A stretch of 11,725 nt of DNA, taken from NCBI GenBank assembly GCA_013814015.1, contig JACCQS010000142.1, forward strand, positions 1 to 11,725, given 5' to 3'. Below, piece after piece: positions 1 to 6,848 of this stretch; the first letter of the stretch is position 1; each line of letters starts with the position of its first letter. A program made the position numbers and the translations under genes. The notes beneath the pieces are model-generated. The model had not been told where the DNA came from, searched no databases, and worked only from the letters and a program-made list of their open reading frames with translations. The stretch is from Geodermatophilaceae bacterium. GTDB lineage: Bacteria; Actinomycetota; Actinomycetes; Mycobacteriales; Geodermatophilaceae.

Positions 1-126
1 CTCGAGACGGCGACCCGGCAGGCCGGCCAGCTCGTACGGGACGGGCTGCCGCTGCGAGCCGCGATAGCGGTGGTCGGATTTCTCGCGCGCAAACCTGATC
101 GCGGCGGCCGCCGTCGTGAGACATGA
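1..126 (+). CDS. C-terminal tail of an unidentified upstream gene (partial)
   Basis: The first frame is open from the left edge to a TGA at 124-126, giving the last 41 residues of a protein whose start lies outside the window. The visible part has a hydrophobic patch (AAIAVVGFLA, about residues 20-29) followed by a very basic tail (KPDRGGRRRET). This is too little to name a family. The stop lies 16 bases before the next gene's start, so the two are probably co-transcribed. The frame could also be chance in such GC-rich DNA, since only 41 codons are visible. Confidence 0.45.
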   Translation, partial: LETATRQAGQLVRDGLPLRAAIAVVGFLARKPDRGGRRRET

Positions 127-142
127 ACGAAGGGATCGAAAC

Positions 143-775
143 ATGAGCGGAATTGGCTTTCTCGGCGTTCCGGAATTCAGCCTCCAGGGGCAGCGTCTCT
201 TCGACGACGACATCGCCGAGGTGGGCTACGTGATGAACGCGTCCAGATTGTGGGCATATCAGCCGGGGACCCTCAATGGGCTCTTCGACCTGATGCGGGA
301 CGCCACCACTGATCACAAGCTCGATGTCCGCCAGCGTGGCATTCTCGTCGCGGCGTGTGCCTCGACGCTGGGCGACTCGTATTGCTCGCTGTCCTGGGGA
401 AGCAAGCTGGCTGCTGCGAGCGACGCGCCGACCGCCGCCGCCGTGCTCCGCGGTGATGATGATGGGCTGACCACCCGTGAACGAGCCATGGCTGGCTGGG
501 CCCGCAAGGTTGCCGGCGATCCCAACGCCACCAACGCGGCGGACGTAGAACAGCTGCGCGAGGCCGGATACAGCGACGTCGAGGTCTTCGCGATCACGGT
601 GTTCGTCGCGCTTCGCCTTGCCTTCTCGACCGTCAACGATGCACTCGGTGCGTGCCCCGATGCTGCCTTCGGCTGCACCGCGCCCGATGCTGTTCTCGAG
701 GCTGTCACCTTCGGCCGTCCCATCGCTGCGGACGCGTCGGAGCCCAGCCCTCCGAGCGCATCGACCAAGCCGTAG
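143..775 (+). CDS. carboxymuconolactone decarboxylase / AhpD-like family protein
   Basis: Predicted 210-residue cytoplasmic protein of the all-helical CMD/AhpD fold. The core is at about residues 60-175: a helix with GILVAACASTLGDSYCSLSWGS (67-88), then a second helical segment ending in VFVALRLAFSTVNDALG. AhpD proteins use a CxxC pair plus a following His to reduce peroxides. Here the first Cys is present (C81), the second is Ser (S84), and the position where a His would be expected is not His, so classical AhpD peroxidase activity is doubtful. The ATG at 143 is preferred over the upstream GTG at 116 because AAGGGA (130-135) sits 7 bases before it and the GTG would overlap the preceding frame. 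The Pro/Ser-rich last 15 residues look disordered. Its partner and substrate are unknown, and it lies just upstream of the rpe-rib operon without an obvious functional link. Confidence 0.8.
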   Translation: MSGIGFLGVPEFSLQGQRLFDDDIAEVGYVMNASRLWAYQPGTLNGLFDLMRDATTDHKLDVRQRGILVAACASTLGDSYCSLSWGSKLAAASDAPTAAAVLRGDDDGLTTRERAMAGWARKVAGDPNATNAADVEQLREAGYSDVEVFAITVFVALRLAFSTVNDALGACPDAAFGCTAPDAVLEAVTFGRPIAADASEPSPPSASTKP

Positions 776-791
776 AACTCCGATCGCATCG

Positions 792-836
792 GGCGAGCCC
801 GGCGCCCGAGTAGCGGGACCGCATCCGCGGCTCGCC
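792..836. repeat. 8-bp perfect inverted repeat before the rpe promoter
   Basis: GGCGAGCC at 792-799 is the exact reverse complement of GGCTCGCC at 829-836, with 29 bases between. The right arm ends directly against the TAGACT box at 837. It could be a weak terminator for the upstream AhpD-like gene, although there is no T-run and the loop is long, or a protein-binding site at the rpe promoter. An 8-bp match at this GC content could also be chance. Confidence 0.35.
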
Positions 837-842
837 TAGACT
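837..842 (+). promoter_or_regulatory. predicted -10 box (TAGACT) driving a leaderless rpe-rib-his mRNA
   Basis: TAGACT fits the actinobacterial -10 pattern TAnnnT. Eight bases separate it from the GTG of rpe at 851, so a transcript starting at the usual distance would begin at or next to the start codon. No Shine-Dalgarno sequence precedes that GTG, nor the in-frame ATGs at 866 and 869, which supports a leaderless message. No convincing -35 is visible (GGGACC at 815-820 is a poor match with 16-base spacing). Confidence 0.5.
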
Positions 843-850
843 CCGGCCCC

Positions 851-1543
851 GTGGACCGCATCCCCATGATGATCGCGCCCAGCATCCTTTCGGCCGATTT
901 CGCCAGGCTGGCCGAGGAGGCCGCCGCGGTCTCGACGGCTGACTGGCTGCACGTCGACGTGATGGACGCGCACTTCGTGCCGAATCTGACCCTCGGGCTT
1001 CCGGTCGTGCAGAGCTTGCGTGCCGCCACCGAGATCCCGCTGGATTGCCACCTGATGATCGAGGACCCCGATCGATGGGCTCCGCCGTACGCCGAAGCCG
1101 GTGCTCGGAACGTGACCATTCACGTGGAGGCCGCCCAGGATCCGGTGCAGGTCGCTCGCGCGTTGCGGTCGGCCGGTGCGCTGGCCGGTCTCGCCCTCAA
1201 GCCGGGCACGCCCCTGGAGCCCTATCTCGACATCCTCGGCGAGTACGACACCCTGCTGGTGATGACCGTCGAGCCGGGCTTCGGCGGCCAGAGCTTCATC
1301 TCCGAGGTGCTGCCCAAGGTCCGCAAGGCGCGGGAGATGGTGGCCTCGGGCCACCTCAAGCTGTTTATCGAGGTCGACGGTGGGGTGAGCGCAGACACCA
1401 TCGAGCAGGCCGCGGAGGCCGGTGCAGACGTCTTCGTCGCCGGCTCGGCGGTGTACGGCGCGCAGGATCCCGGCGCTGCGGTCGAGAGACTTCGCGCTCA
1501 GGCCGTCCGGGCCTTTGTGCAGCGCTCCCCAATTGTCGAGTGA
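851..1543 (+). CDS. rpe: ribulose-phosphate 3-epimerase
   Basis: Interconverts D-ribulose 5-phosphate and D-xylulose 5-phosphate in the pentose phosphate pathway (cytoplasm). The 230-residue TIM-barrel is full length for the family. It opens with MIAPSILSADFARL (7-20), and the metal and acid/base residues are all present: H34 and D36 in LHVDVMD, H67 in DCHLMI, and D176 in EVDGG. The phosphate-binding parts VEPGFGGQSF and the AGSAVYG loop near residue 196 are intact. The GTG at 851 is chosen because a -10 box lies 8 bases upstream and no ribosome site precedes the alternative ATGs at 866/869. It overlaps ribD by four bases (GTGA). Ribulose 5-phosphate is the substrate of the RibB half of RibBA, which explains its place at the head of the riboflavin genes. 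Confidence 0.96.
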   Translation: MDRIPMMIAPSILSADFARLAEEAAAVSTADWLHVDVMDAHFVPNLTLGLPVVQSLRAATEIPLDCHLMIEDPDRWAPPYAEAGARNVTIHVEAAQDPVQVARALRSAGALAGLALKPGTPLEPYLDILGEYDTLLVMTVEPGFGGQSFISEVLPKVRKAREMVASGHLKLFIEVDGGVSADTIEQAAEAGADVFVAGSAVYGAQDPGAAVERLRAQAVRAFVQRSPIVE

Positions 1544-2613
1544 ACGCTCACGCGGGCAGCGGCGGGGAACTCCAAGCCGTCGAACTCGCGGCCCTACGGC
1601 GGTGTCTGGCCATCGGCAATGCCGCCTCCGGCTCGACCAGCCCGAACCCCCCCGTCGGCGCTGTTGTCCTGGACGCGTCCGGTCATCCGGTCGGAGGTGG
1701 GGCTACCCAACCGCCTGGCGGCCCGCATGCCGAGATCGTCGCTCTGAACCAGGCCGGCGCCGCGGCGCTCGGCGGGACGTTGATTGCCAGCCTGGAACCG
1801 TGTGCCCACCAGGGACGTACGGGACCCTGCACGGCCGCCATCCGCGCGGCCGGTATCACCCGGGTGGTGTTCGGATCGGCCGACCCCAATCCGGTGGCCG
1901 GGGGTGGATCCGAGGTCCTGCGCACCGAGGGAATCGATGTCGTCGGCGGACAGCTGCTCGACGAGGTACACCGATCGGCGCTCGGCCGTTGGCTGACCGC
2001 CATCGAGCTCGGCCGTCCGCATGTCACCTGGAAGTACGCAGCAACTCTCGACGGACGGGTCGCCGCCGCAGACGGGACCAGCCGTTGGATCACCTCGGAA
2101 CCCGCGCGCGCCGACGTACACCGACTGCGCGCCGAACTCGATGCGATCGTCGTCGGATCAGGGACTGTGCTCGCGGATGACCCGCAGCTCACGGTTCGCG
2201 ACGGGGCCGGGGAGCTTGCGCTGCGGCAGCCGATCAGGATGGTCTTCGACCGCCGCGGCCGGGTGCCGGCCGGTGCGCGGGTACGCGACCAGAGCGCGCC
2301 GACGGTCGTGTGGGTCGATGCCCTCCCTGAAGCGCTCAGAGGCATGTACGAGGCAGGCGTGCGAACAGTCCTGCTCGAAGGAGGCCCCACCCTGGCGGCG
2401 GCCTTCCTCCGGGCCGCCTGTGTGGACCGGGTTGTGGCCTATCTCGCGCCCGCGTTGTTGGGTGCCGGACCTACTGTGGTGACAGACCTGGGAATTCCCA
2501 GCATCGGACAAGCGCTGCGACTGGACGTGGAAGATGTGATCACGATCGGCCCGGATGTGCGGATCACCGCACGCCTGGCCGCATCCAGCGGCCCAACGGT
2601 CACCGAGGAGTAG
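1540..2613 (+). CDS. ribD: bifunctional riboflavin biosynthesis deaminase/reductase RibD
   Basis: Catalyses two successive steps of riboflavin synthesis: deamination of the diaminopyrimidine formed from GTP, then NADPH-dependent reduction of the ribosyl side chain. The product has 357 residues, normal for the two-domain enzyme. The N-terminal cytidine-deaminase-like domain (about 10-145) carries the SPNPPVGAV motif (34-42), zinc ligands H63, C88 and C97 (PHAE and PCAHQGRTGPC) and the catalytic E65. The C-terminal DHFR-like reductase (about 155-350) has ATLDGRVA, SRWIT, DVHRLRAELDAIVVGSGTV and ADDPQLTVR. The start is the GTG at 1540, which shares GTGA with the rpe stop. A longer upstream frame exists but lies within rpe, and the family's N-terminus fits the GTG. 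Translation is probably coupled to rpe. The pathway phosphatase that follows RibD is not in the window. Confidence 0.95.
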   Translation: MNAHAGSGGELQAVELAALRRCLAIGNAASGSTSPNPPVGAVVLDASGHPVGGGATQPPGGPHAEIVALNQAGAAALGGTLIASLEPCAHQGRTGPCTAAIRAAGITRVVFGSADPNPVAGGGSEVLRTEGIDVVGGQLLDEVHRSALGRWLTAIELGRPHVTWKYAATLDGRVAAADGTSRWITSEPARADVHRLRAELDAIVVGSGTVLADDPQLTVRDGAGELALRQPIRMVFDRRGRVPAGARVRDQSAPTVVWVDALPEALRGMYEAGVRTVLLEGGPTLAAAFLRAACVDRVVAYLAPALLGAGPTVVTDLGIPSIGQALRLDVEDVITIGPDVRITARLAASSGPTVTEE

Positions 2614-2616
2614 TCC

Positions 2617-3246
2617 ATGTTCACCGGGATCGTCGAGGCACTCGGCGAGGTCATGGTCCGCGAAGACCTGACCGACTCCGCGAGGCTGCAGGTCCGCGCG
2701 CCCGCACTCGATGATCTCCGCCACGGCGACTCGGTCGCGGTGAACGGTGTCTGCCTCACCGTGGCCGAACTGCCCGGAAACGGTTGCTTCGCCGCCGACG
2801 TGATGGCCGAGACATTGCACCGGTCGGCGTTGGCCGGACTGGCGACCGGTGATCGGGTCAACCTCGAGCGAGCGGTCACGGCACAGAGCCGGCTCGGCGG
2901 GCACATCGTCCAGGGTCATGTCGACGGCGTGGGAACGCTCGTCTCGCGGACGCCTGGTCAGGGTTGGGACGTCGTACGGATCGGGCTGCCGCCGGACCTG
3001 TCCCGTTATGTCGTGGAGAAGGGCTCGATAGCGGTCGACGGGATCTCGCTGACCGTGTCGGCCTTGAGCGACGTGCCGGCCACCGGGGCGACTGAGCAGG
3101 GCGGATGGTTCGAGGTATCGCTGATTCCGACGACCTTGGAGCACACCACGCTGGGATTCCGGCAGCCGGGGGATGCGGTCAACCTCGAGGTCGACGTGAT
3201 CGCAAAGTATGTGGAACGCCTGGTCGATCCGGCGTTGGGATCATGA
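2617..3246 (+). CDS. ribE: riboflavin synthase, alpha-type
   Basis: Dismutates two molecules of 6,7-dimethyl-8-ribityllumazine into riboflavin and the pyrimidine substrate that RibH reuses. The 209-residue protein has the diagnostic MFTGIVE start and two tandem lumazine-binding barrels. The first (about 1-90) contains DSVAVNGVCLTV (38-49); the second (about 97-190) contains GGHIVQGHVDGVG (94-106) and GSIAVDGISLTV (136-147). A C-terminal helix follows, as expected for the trimer contact. GAGGAG at 2605-2610 lies 6 bases before the ATG, and ribD ends 3 bases upstream. The stop overlaps the ribBA start as ATGA. The same gene is called ribC in some actinobacterial annotations. Confidence 0.96.
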   Translation: MFTGIVEALGEVMVREDLTDSARLQVRAPALDDLRHGDSVAVNGVCLTVAELPGNGCFAADVMAETLHRSALAGLATGDRVNLERAVTAQSRLGGHIVQGHVDGVGTLVSRTPGQGWDVVRIGLPPDLSRYVVEKGSIAVDGISLTVSALSDVPATGATEQGGWFEVSLIPTTLEHTTLGFRQPGDAVNLEVDVIAKYVERLVDPALGS

Positions 3247-4502
3247 CCACGACGGAGTCGAGCGTCGAGGCTGAGATCGTGTTCGGCACGGTCGAGCAGG
3301 CACTGTCCGAGATCGCCGCCGGCCGTGCTGTGGTTGTCGTGGACGACCATGATCGGGAGAACGAGGGCGACCTGATCTTCGCCGCTGAACTGGCGACACC
3401 GGAGCTACTGGCGTTCACCATCCGGCACACCTCCGGTGTGGTCTGCGCCCCGATGACCGGTGCCGACTGCGACCGGCTGGAACTGCCGCCGATGTATCAC
3501 ACCAATCAGGATCGAAAGCAGACCGCGTACACCGTCTCGGTCGATGCGCTCGACTCCACCACGGGAATCTCCGCCGCCGAGCGGGCTGCGACGATCCGGG
3601 CACTGGCCTCCCCGAAGACCGAGGCCGCCGACCTGACCCGGCCCGGACACGTGTTCCCGTTACGCGCGGTGGAGGGCGGCGTGCTGCGCCGGCCGGGGCA
3701 CACCGAGGCGGCGGTCGACCTGGCCCGGTTGGCCGGCCTGCACCCGGCCGGGGTCGTCTGCGAAATCGTCAACGACGACGGCTCGATGGCGCGGCTCCCA
3801 GAGCTGTCGACCTTCGCCGCCGAACACGGCTTGGTGCTGATCAGCATCGCCGACCTGATCGCCCACCGCCGGCACAGTGAACGACAGGTCGAGCGGGTGG
3901 CCGAGGCCCGAATGCCCACCAAGTACGGCGAGTTCCAGGCCGTCGGATATCGCGCGGCCTACGACGACCGCGATCACGTCGCCCTGATCAAAGGCGAGAT
4001 CGGCGACGGCGATTCGGTACTCGTCCGGGTGCACTCGGAATGCCTGACCGGGGACGTACTCGGCTCGTTGCGCTGCGACTGCGGCAACCAACTCGACGCC
4101 GCCCTGCAGGCGGTTGCCACCGAAGGCCGAGGGGTGGTCCTCTACATGCGCGGGCACGAGGGTCGGGGGATCGGACTGTTGCACAAACTGCAGGCCTATC
4201 AACTCCAGGACGCCGGCGCGGACACCGTCGATGCCAACCTGGCCCTTGGCCTGCCGGCCGATGCCCGCGACTACGGCACTGGCGCCCAGATCCTCGTCGA
4301 CCTCGGTGTGCGCTCGATGCGCCTGCTGTCCAACAACCCGGCCAAGCGCGCCGGCTTGGAGGGATACGGCCTCAGCGTCGTGGGTCGGGTCAGCCTGCCC
4401 ACCGCGCACAACCCGGAAAACATTGACTACCTCACGACCAAACGGGATCGGATGGGTCACCTCATCGAAGGGCTGCCAACGAACTCGGAGGACAAGAAGT
4501 GA
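3243..4502 (+). CDS. ribBA: bifunctional 3,4-dihydroxy-2-butanone-4-phosphate synthase / GTP cyclohydrolase II
   Basis: Fusion enzyme supplying both precursors of riboflavin: the four-carbon unit from ribulose 5-phosphate (RibB half) and the pyrimidine from GTP (RibA half). It has 419 residues. The RibB domain (about 10-205) has the acidic loop DDHDRENEGDL (34-44), RPGHVFPL (133-140) and a metal-binding His at 153 in RPGHTEA. At position 36 the loop has His where Glu is most common; the catalytic RENEGD part is intact. The RibA domain (about 210-400) has HSECLTGD with C267, and RCDCG with C278 and C280 as zinc ligands, followed by RGHEGRGIGL, DYGTGAQIL and LLSNNPAKR. Both halves therefore look active. 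The ATG at 3243 overlaps the ribE stop (ATGA); the upstream extension of the frame lies inside ribE and is not used. It overlaps ribH by four bases. Confidence 0.96.
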   Translation: MTTTESSVEAEIVFGTVEQALSEIAAGRAVVVVDDHDRENEGDLIFAAELATPELLAFTIRHTSGVVCAPMTGADCDRLELPPMYHTNQDRKQTAYTVSVDALDSTTGISAAERAATIRALASPKTEAADLTRPGHVFPLRAVEGGVLRRPGHTEAAVDLARLAGLHPAGVVCEIVNDDGSMARLPELSTFAAEHGLVLISIADLIAHRRHSERQVERVAEARMPTKYGEFQAVGYRAAYDDRDHVALIKGEIGDGDSVLVRVHSECLTGDVLGSLRCDCGNQLDAALQAVATEGRGVVLYMRGHEGRGIGLLHKLQAYQLQDAGADTVDANLALGLPADARDYGTGAQILVDLGVRSMRLLSNNPAKRAGLEGYGLSVVGRVSLPTAHNPENIDYLTTKRDRMGHLIEGLPTNSEDKK

Positions 4503-4990
4503 GCGGCGCCGGCCGCCCCGACCCTGCGCCAGGCGTGCATCCTGATGCCTCTGGCCTCCGATTGGCCATCGTCGCCACGACCTGGCACGCGGACATCACC
4601 GACGTCCTGGTGGAGCGGGCACTGGCCTGTGCCGCCGAGTACGGAGTCCTCGATGCGACCGTGTTGCGGGCCAGTGGTGCCATCGAGCTGCCCGTACTCG
4701 CCCAGGAGCTTGCCCGTACGCATGACGCGGTGGTCGCTTTGGGTGCGGTGATCCGCGGCGGCACACCACATTTCGAGTACGTCTGCGATGCGGTGACCTA
4801 TGGGCTGACGCGGGTCGCCCTGGACGAACGGACCCCGGTCGGCAACGGCGTCCTGACCTGCGACACCGTCGAACAGGCCCGAGATCGATCGGGCGGCCCC
4901 GGCAGTCTCGAAGACAAGGGCGCCGAGGCGACGGCAGCGGCCCTGCACACCGCACTGGCTCTCTCGCAGTTACGAAACCTGCCCAGCTGA
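4499..4990 (+). CDS. ribH: 6,7-dimethyl-8-ribityllumazine synthase
   Basis: Condenses the two precursors made by RibBA and RibD to give lumazine, the substrate of RibE. The 163-residue protein has the actinobacterial pattern: substrate-contacting W29 in AIVATTWH, SGAIELP (59-65), the phosphate/active-site stretch AVIRGGTPHFEY (83-94) with catalytic H91, and NGVLTCDTVEQARDRSG. It ends with the SLEDKGAEAT helix. The start is a GTG overlapping the ribBA stop (GTGA). It has the strongest ribosome site of the rib genes, GGAGGA at 4487-4492 with 6-base spacing. Lumazine synthases form pentamers or 60-mers, so higher expression relative to the other enzymes would make sense, but that is inference. 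Confidence 0.96.
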   Translation: MSGAGRPDPAPGVHPDASGLRLAIVATTWHADITDVLVERALACAAEYGVLDATVLRASGAIELPVLAQELARTHDAVVALGAVIRGGTPHFEYVCDAVTYGLTRVALDERTPVGNGVLTCDTVEQARDRSGGPGSLEDKGAEATAAALHTALALSQLRNLPS

Positions 4991-5274
4991 TGACCCAAAC
5001 GCCCCGGAAGGGGAAGTCCTTCGACGCGCTGTTCGCCGAACTTCGGACCAAGATCGCTGCTGGCGATCCAGCGTCGGGTACGGTTCTCGCCCTGGCCGGA
5101 GGCGTTCACGGGGTGGGCAAGAAGGTGCTCGAGGAAGCAGCCGAGGCGTGGATGGCAGCCGAACACGAGTCCGACGAGCGCGCCGCCGCCGAGATCTCCC
5201 AATTGCTGTACTGGGTTCAGGTTCTCATCCTCGCCCGCGGCCTGGATCTGGACGACGTTTACGCTCAACTCTGA
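4990..5274 (+). CDS. hisE: phosphoribosyl-ATP diphosphatase
   Basis: Second step of histidine synthesis: hydrolyses phosphoribosyl-ATP to phosphoribosyl-AMP and pyrophosphate. The 94-residue all-alpha MazG-like protein is normal length. It shows SFDALFAEL (10-18), GGVHGVGKKVLEEAAEAW with the metal-binding acidic residues, AAEHESDERAAAEISQLLYW, and the closing LDLDDVYAQL. Its ATG shares one base with the ribH stop (TGATG), so it is translated in the same run as the rib genes. It lies directly upstream of hisG, the enzyme of the preceding step. The hisI cyclohydrolase that would follow is not in the window. Confidence 0.95.
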   Translation: MTQTPRKGKSFDALFAELRTKIAAGDPASGTVLALAGGVHGVGKKVLEEAAEAWMAAEHESDERAAAEISQLLYWVQVLILARGLDLDDVYAQL

Positions 5275-5332
5275 GCAGTCGTACACCATCGGCAGGTCGC
5301 GTCAGGCCCGATGCACGGTCAATTCGATCGAG

Positions 5333-5338
5333 AGGAGG
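5333..5338 (+). promoter_or_regulatory. ribosome binding site that fixes the hisG start
   Basis: AGGAGG within a run of GAG repeats lies 5 bases before the ATG at 5344. It selects that ATG over the in-frame ATG at 5311, which has no such site and would add an unusual acidic leader (HGQFDREEEE). The 69-base hisE-hisG gap (5275-5343) is the largest in the operon. Apart from this site I see no promoter or terminator in it. Confidence 0.7.
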
Positions 5339-5343
5339 AGGAG

Positions 5344-6192
5344 ATGCTGCGCGTTGCAGTGCCCAACAAGGGCATGCTGGCCGAGCCGGCCTCGCTGATG
5401 CTCCGGGAGTCCGGCTATCGACAACGCGGCTCGAGTTCCGAACTCGCGATCCTCGATCCGGACAACGACGTCGAGTTCTTCTACCTGCGTCCGCGAGACG
5501 TGGCGGTCTACGTCGGATCGGGAACAGTCGATGTCGGGATCACCGGGCGCGACATGCTGCTCGACGCTCAAGCCGAGGCCGACGAGCTGCTCGCACTGGA
5601 CTTCGGTCACTCGACCTTCCGCTTCGCCGCGCCTCCCGACGGGCCGTCCTCGATACAGGAGTTGGCCGGGCTGCGCGTGGCTACTGCCTATCCCGGTCTG
5701 TTGTCGAAGTATCTCGCCGAACTCGGTGTCGCTGCCGACGTCATCGGACTCGACGGCGCAGTGGAGACCGCCTGCCGACTCGGGGTGGCCGACGCGGTCG
5801 CCGACGTGGTCTCGACCGGAACGACCCTTCGTACGGCCGGCCTGACGGTGATCGGTGAACCGCTGCTGGAGTCCGAGGCCATCCTGATCCGTCCCCGACA
5901 AGGCGGTGTCACCGGAGCGGCGGTGACCCAACTGATCCGTCGCCTGCAGGGGGTTCTGGTCGCGCGGCAGTACATCCTGATGGACTACGACTGCCCGGTC
6001 AAAGTGCTGGAGGCCGCCTGTGCGATCACCCCTGGTCTGGAGGGCCCGACCGTGTCGCCGCTGCGCAAGGAGGGCTGGGTCGCGGTGCGGTCCATGGTTG
6101 TCCGCGCCGACACGAACCGGATCATGGACGACCTCTGGCAAGTTGGCGCGCGCGCGATCCTGGTCACCGACATCCACGCCTGCCGCATCTGA
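5344..6192 (+). CDS. hisG: ATP phosphoribosyltransferase, long form
   Basis: First committed step of histidine synthesis: joins ATP and PRPP to form phosphoribosyl-ATP. At 282 residues it is the long, self-sufficient form that needs no HisZ. The catalytic bilobal domain (about 1-205) begins LRVAVPNKGML and contains VDVGITGRDML (62-72) and the PRPP-binding loop DVVSTGTT (154-161). The C-terminal ACT-like domain (about 208-282) includes YILMDYDCP (210-218), PGLEGPTVSPL (230-240) and the final GARAILVTDIHACRI. In this family that domain mediates feedback inhibition by histidine, so control at the enzyme level is expected. The ATG at 5344 has a very strong ribosome site. The stop is 3 bases before the next gene. 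Confidence 0.96.
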   Translation: MLRVAVPNKGMLAEPASLMLRESGYRQRGSSSELAILDPDNDVEFFYLRPRDVAVYVGSGTVDVGITGRDMLLDAQAEADELLALDFGHSTFRFAAPPDGPSSIQELAGLRVATAYPGLLSKYLAELGVAADVIGLDGAVETACRLGVADAVADVVSTGTTLRTAGLTVIGEPLLESEAILIRPRQGGVTGAAVTQLIRRLQGVLVARQYILMDYDCPVKVLEAACAITPGLEGPTVSPLRKEGWVAVRSMVVRADTNRIMDDLWQVGARAILVTDIHACRI

Positions 6193-6195
6193 ACC

Positions 6196-6705
6196 ATGTC
6201 CGTCCGTCTGCGCCAAGCGGTCAGCGCGGATCTGCCACGCGTGACAGCGATCTACAACTTCTACGTCCGGCATGGCCACGCCACCTTCGACGATGTCGAG
6301 GTCAGACCTGAAGACCGCCGAACGTGGTTCGAGACCTTCGATGCTGACGAGCCGTACCTTCTGCTCGTCGCCGAGATCGACGGCACCGTTGCCGGATACG
6401 CCGCCAGCAGCCGCTACCGTCCGCATCCAGCTTTCGCGGCAACCGTGGAGAGCAGCGTGTACGTCGACCATCAGGCTCGCGGCCTCGGCCTCGGAAAGCG
6501 GCTCTACGACGAGCTGCTTGCGCTCCTGACCGAACGCGGAGTGCACAGCGTCCTGGCCGCTGTGGCGCTCCCGAACGAGGCTTCCATCGCCTTGCACCTG
6601 TCGCGCGGCTTTCGTGAGGTCGGCACGTTCACCGAGTACGCCGCCAAGGACGGTCAGTTGATCAGCTCGACTTGGTTCGAGAAACTTCTGCGGAGGCGCA
6701 GATGA
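6196..6705 (+). CDS. GNAT N-acetyltransferase, phosphinothricin-acetyltransferase-like
   Basis: Predicted 169-residue cytoplasmic acetyl-CoA-dependent N-acetyltransferase. The GNAT fold is recognisable from start to end: IYNFYV..GHATFD (19-32) and LLVAEIDGTVAGYA (56-69), both typical of the phosphinothricin/methionine-sulfoximine (PAT/MnaT-like) branch; TVESSVYV (83-90) with the conserved E85; the acetyl-CoA pyrophosphate loop ARGLGLGK (94-101); LPNEASIALHLSRGFREVG (125-143); and a terminal strand ending in a basic LLRRRR. The true substrate cannot be read from sequence; such enzymes acetylate amino-acid analogues or free amino acids. It starts 3 bases after the hisG stop with no clear ribosome site, so it is likely coupled to hisG and is the last gene of the operon. 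The start is supported mainly by this spacing and the family N-terminus. Confidence 0.85.
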   Translation: MSVRLRQAVSADLPRVTAIYNFYVRHGHATFDDVEVRPEDRRTWFETFDADEPYLLLVAEIDGTVAGYAASSRYRPHPAFAATVESSVYVDHQARGLGLGKRLYDELLALLTERGVHSVLAAVALPNEASIALHLSRGFREVGTFTEYAAKDGQLISSTWFEKLLRRRR

Positions 6706-6781
6706 AGGGCGATCCAGACCTGACGCTGCCTGCCACACTTCCGAAGCCTGCGCTGCATATCGCGGCTCCAAGTGACCCACA

Positions 6782-6803
6782 GGGACTTTGGTCAACCAGT
6801 CCT
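6782..6803. terminator. weak hairpin between converging operons
   Basis: GGACT at 6783-6787 pairs with AGTCC at 6798-6802, with TGG/CCA able to extend the stem inside and a G-T pair outside. It lies in the 159-base gap between the end of the GNAT gene (plus) and the end of the DUF1116 gene (minus), where a terminator serving both strands would be expected. There is no T-run on either side, so intrinsic termination is uncertain. Confidence 0.3.
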
Positions 6804-6810
6804 CGGTCAG

Positions 6811-6848
6811 GGCACCGCCTGGCACCCACCTGGTCTCCACCAGGCACC
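6811..6848. repeat. GGCACC triplet and CCTGG/CCAGG inverted repeats in the convergent gap
   Basis: GGCACC occurs three times (6811-6816, 6821-6826, 6843-6848). GCCTGG (6817-6822) pairs with CCAGGC (6840-6845), and CCTGG (6829-6833) competes for the same arm with a 6-base loop. Together with the hairpin at 6782 it makes the 6706-6864 gap rich in short stems. I see no gene in the gap. These may act in transcription termination or be chance in GC-rich DNA. Confidence 0.35.

Noticed and set aside
776..850. Possible FMN riboswitch upstream of rpe
   Set aside because: Only 75 bases are available, the likely -10 box lies at its downstream end, and none of the conserved riboswitch segments is recognisable.
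313..1119. 268-codon minus-strand frame across the AhpD-like gene and rpe
   Set aside because: It overlaps two recognised genes and its Ser/Arg-rich translation is typical of antisense shadows.
2158..3144. 328-codon minus-strand frame across ribD and ribE
   Set aside because: Opposite two full-length enzymes with intact catalytic motifs; no domain visible.
3345..3377. DDHDRENEGDL in RibBA as a possibly inactivating change
   Set aside because: The His sits at a loop position that I recall as variable; the catalytic RENEGD and the other active-site motifs are intact.
5275..5343. Possible second promoter or attenuator for hisG
   Set aside because: No TAnnnT box at a useful position, no His-codon leader peptide and no terminator hairpin; only the strong ribosome site stands out.
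5302..6840. 512-codon open frame on the minus strand opposite hisG and the GNAT gene
   Set aside because: It covers two well-supported plus-strand genes, has no recognisable domain and is explained by high GC at third positions keeping antisense frames open.
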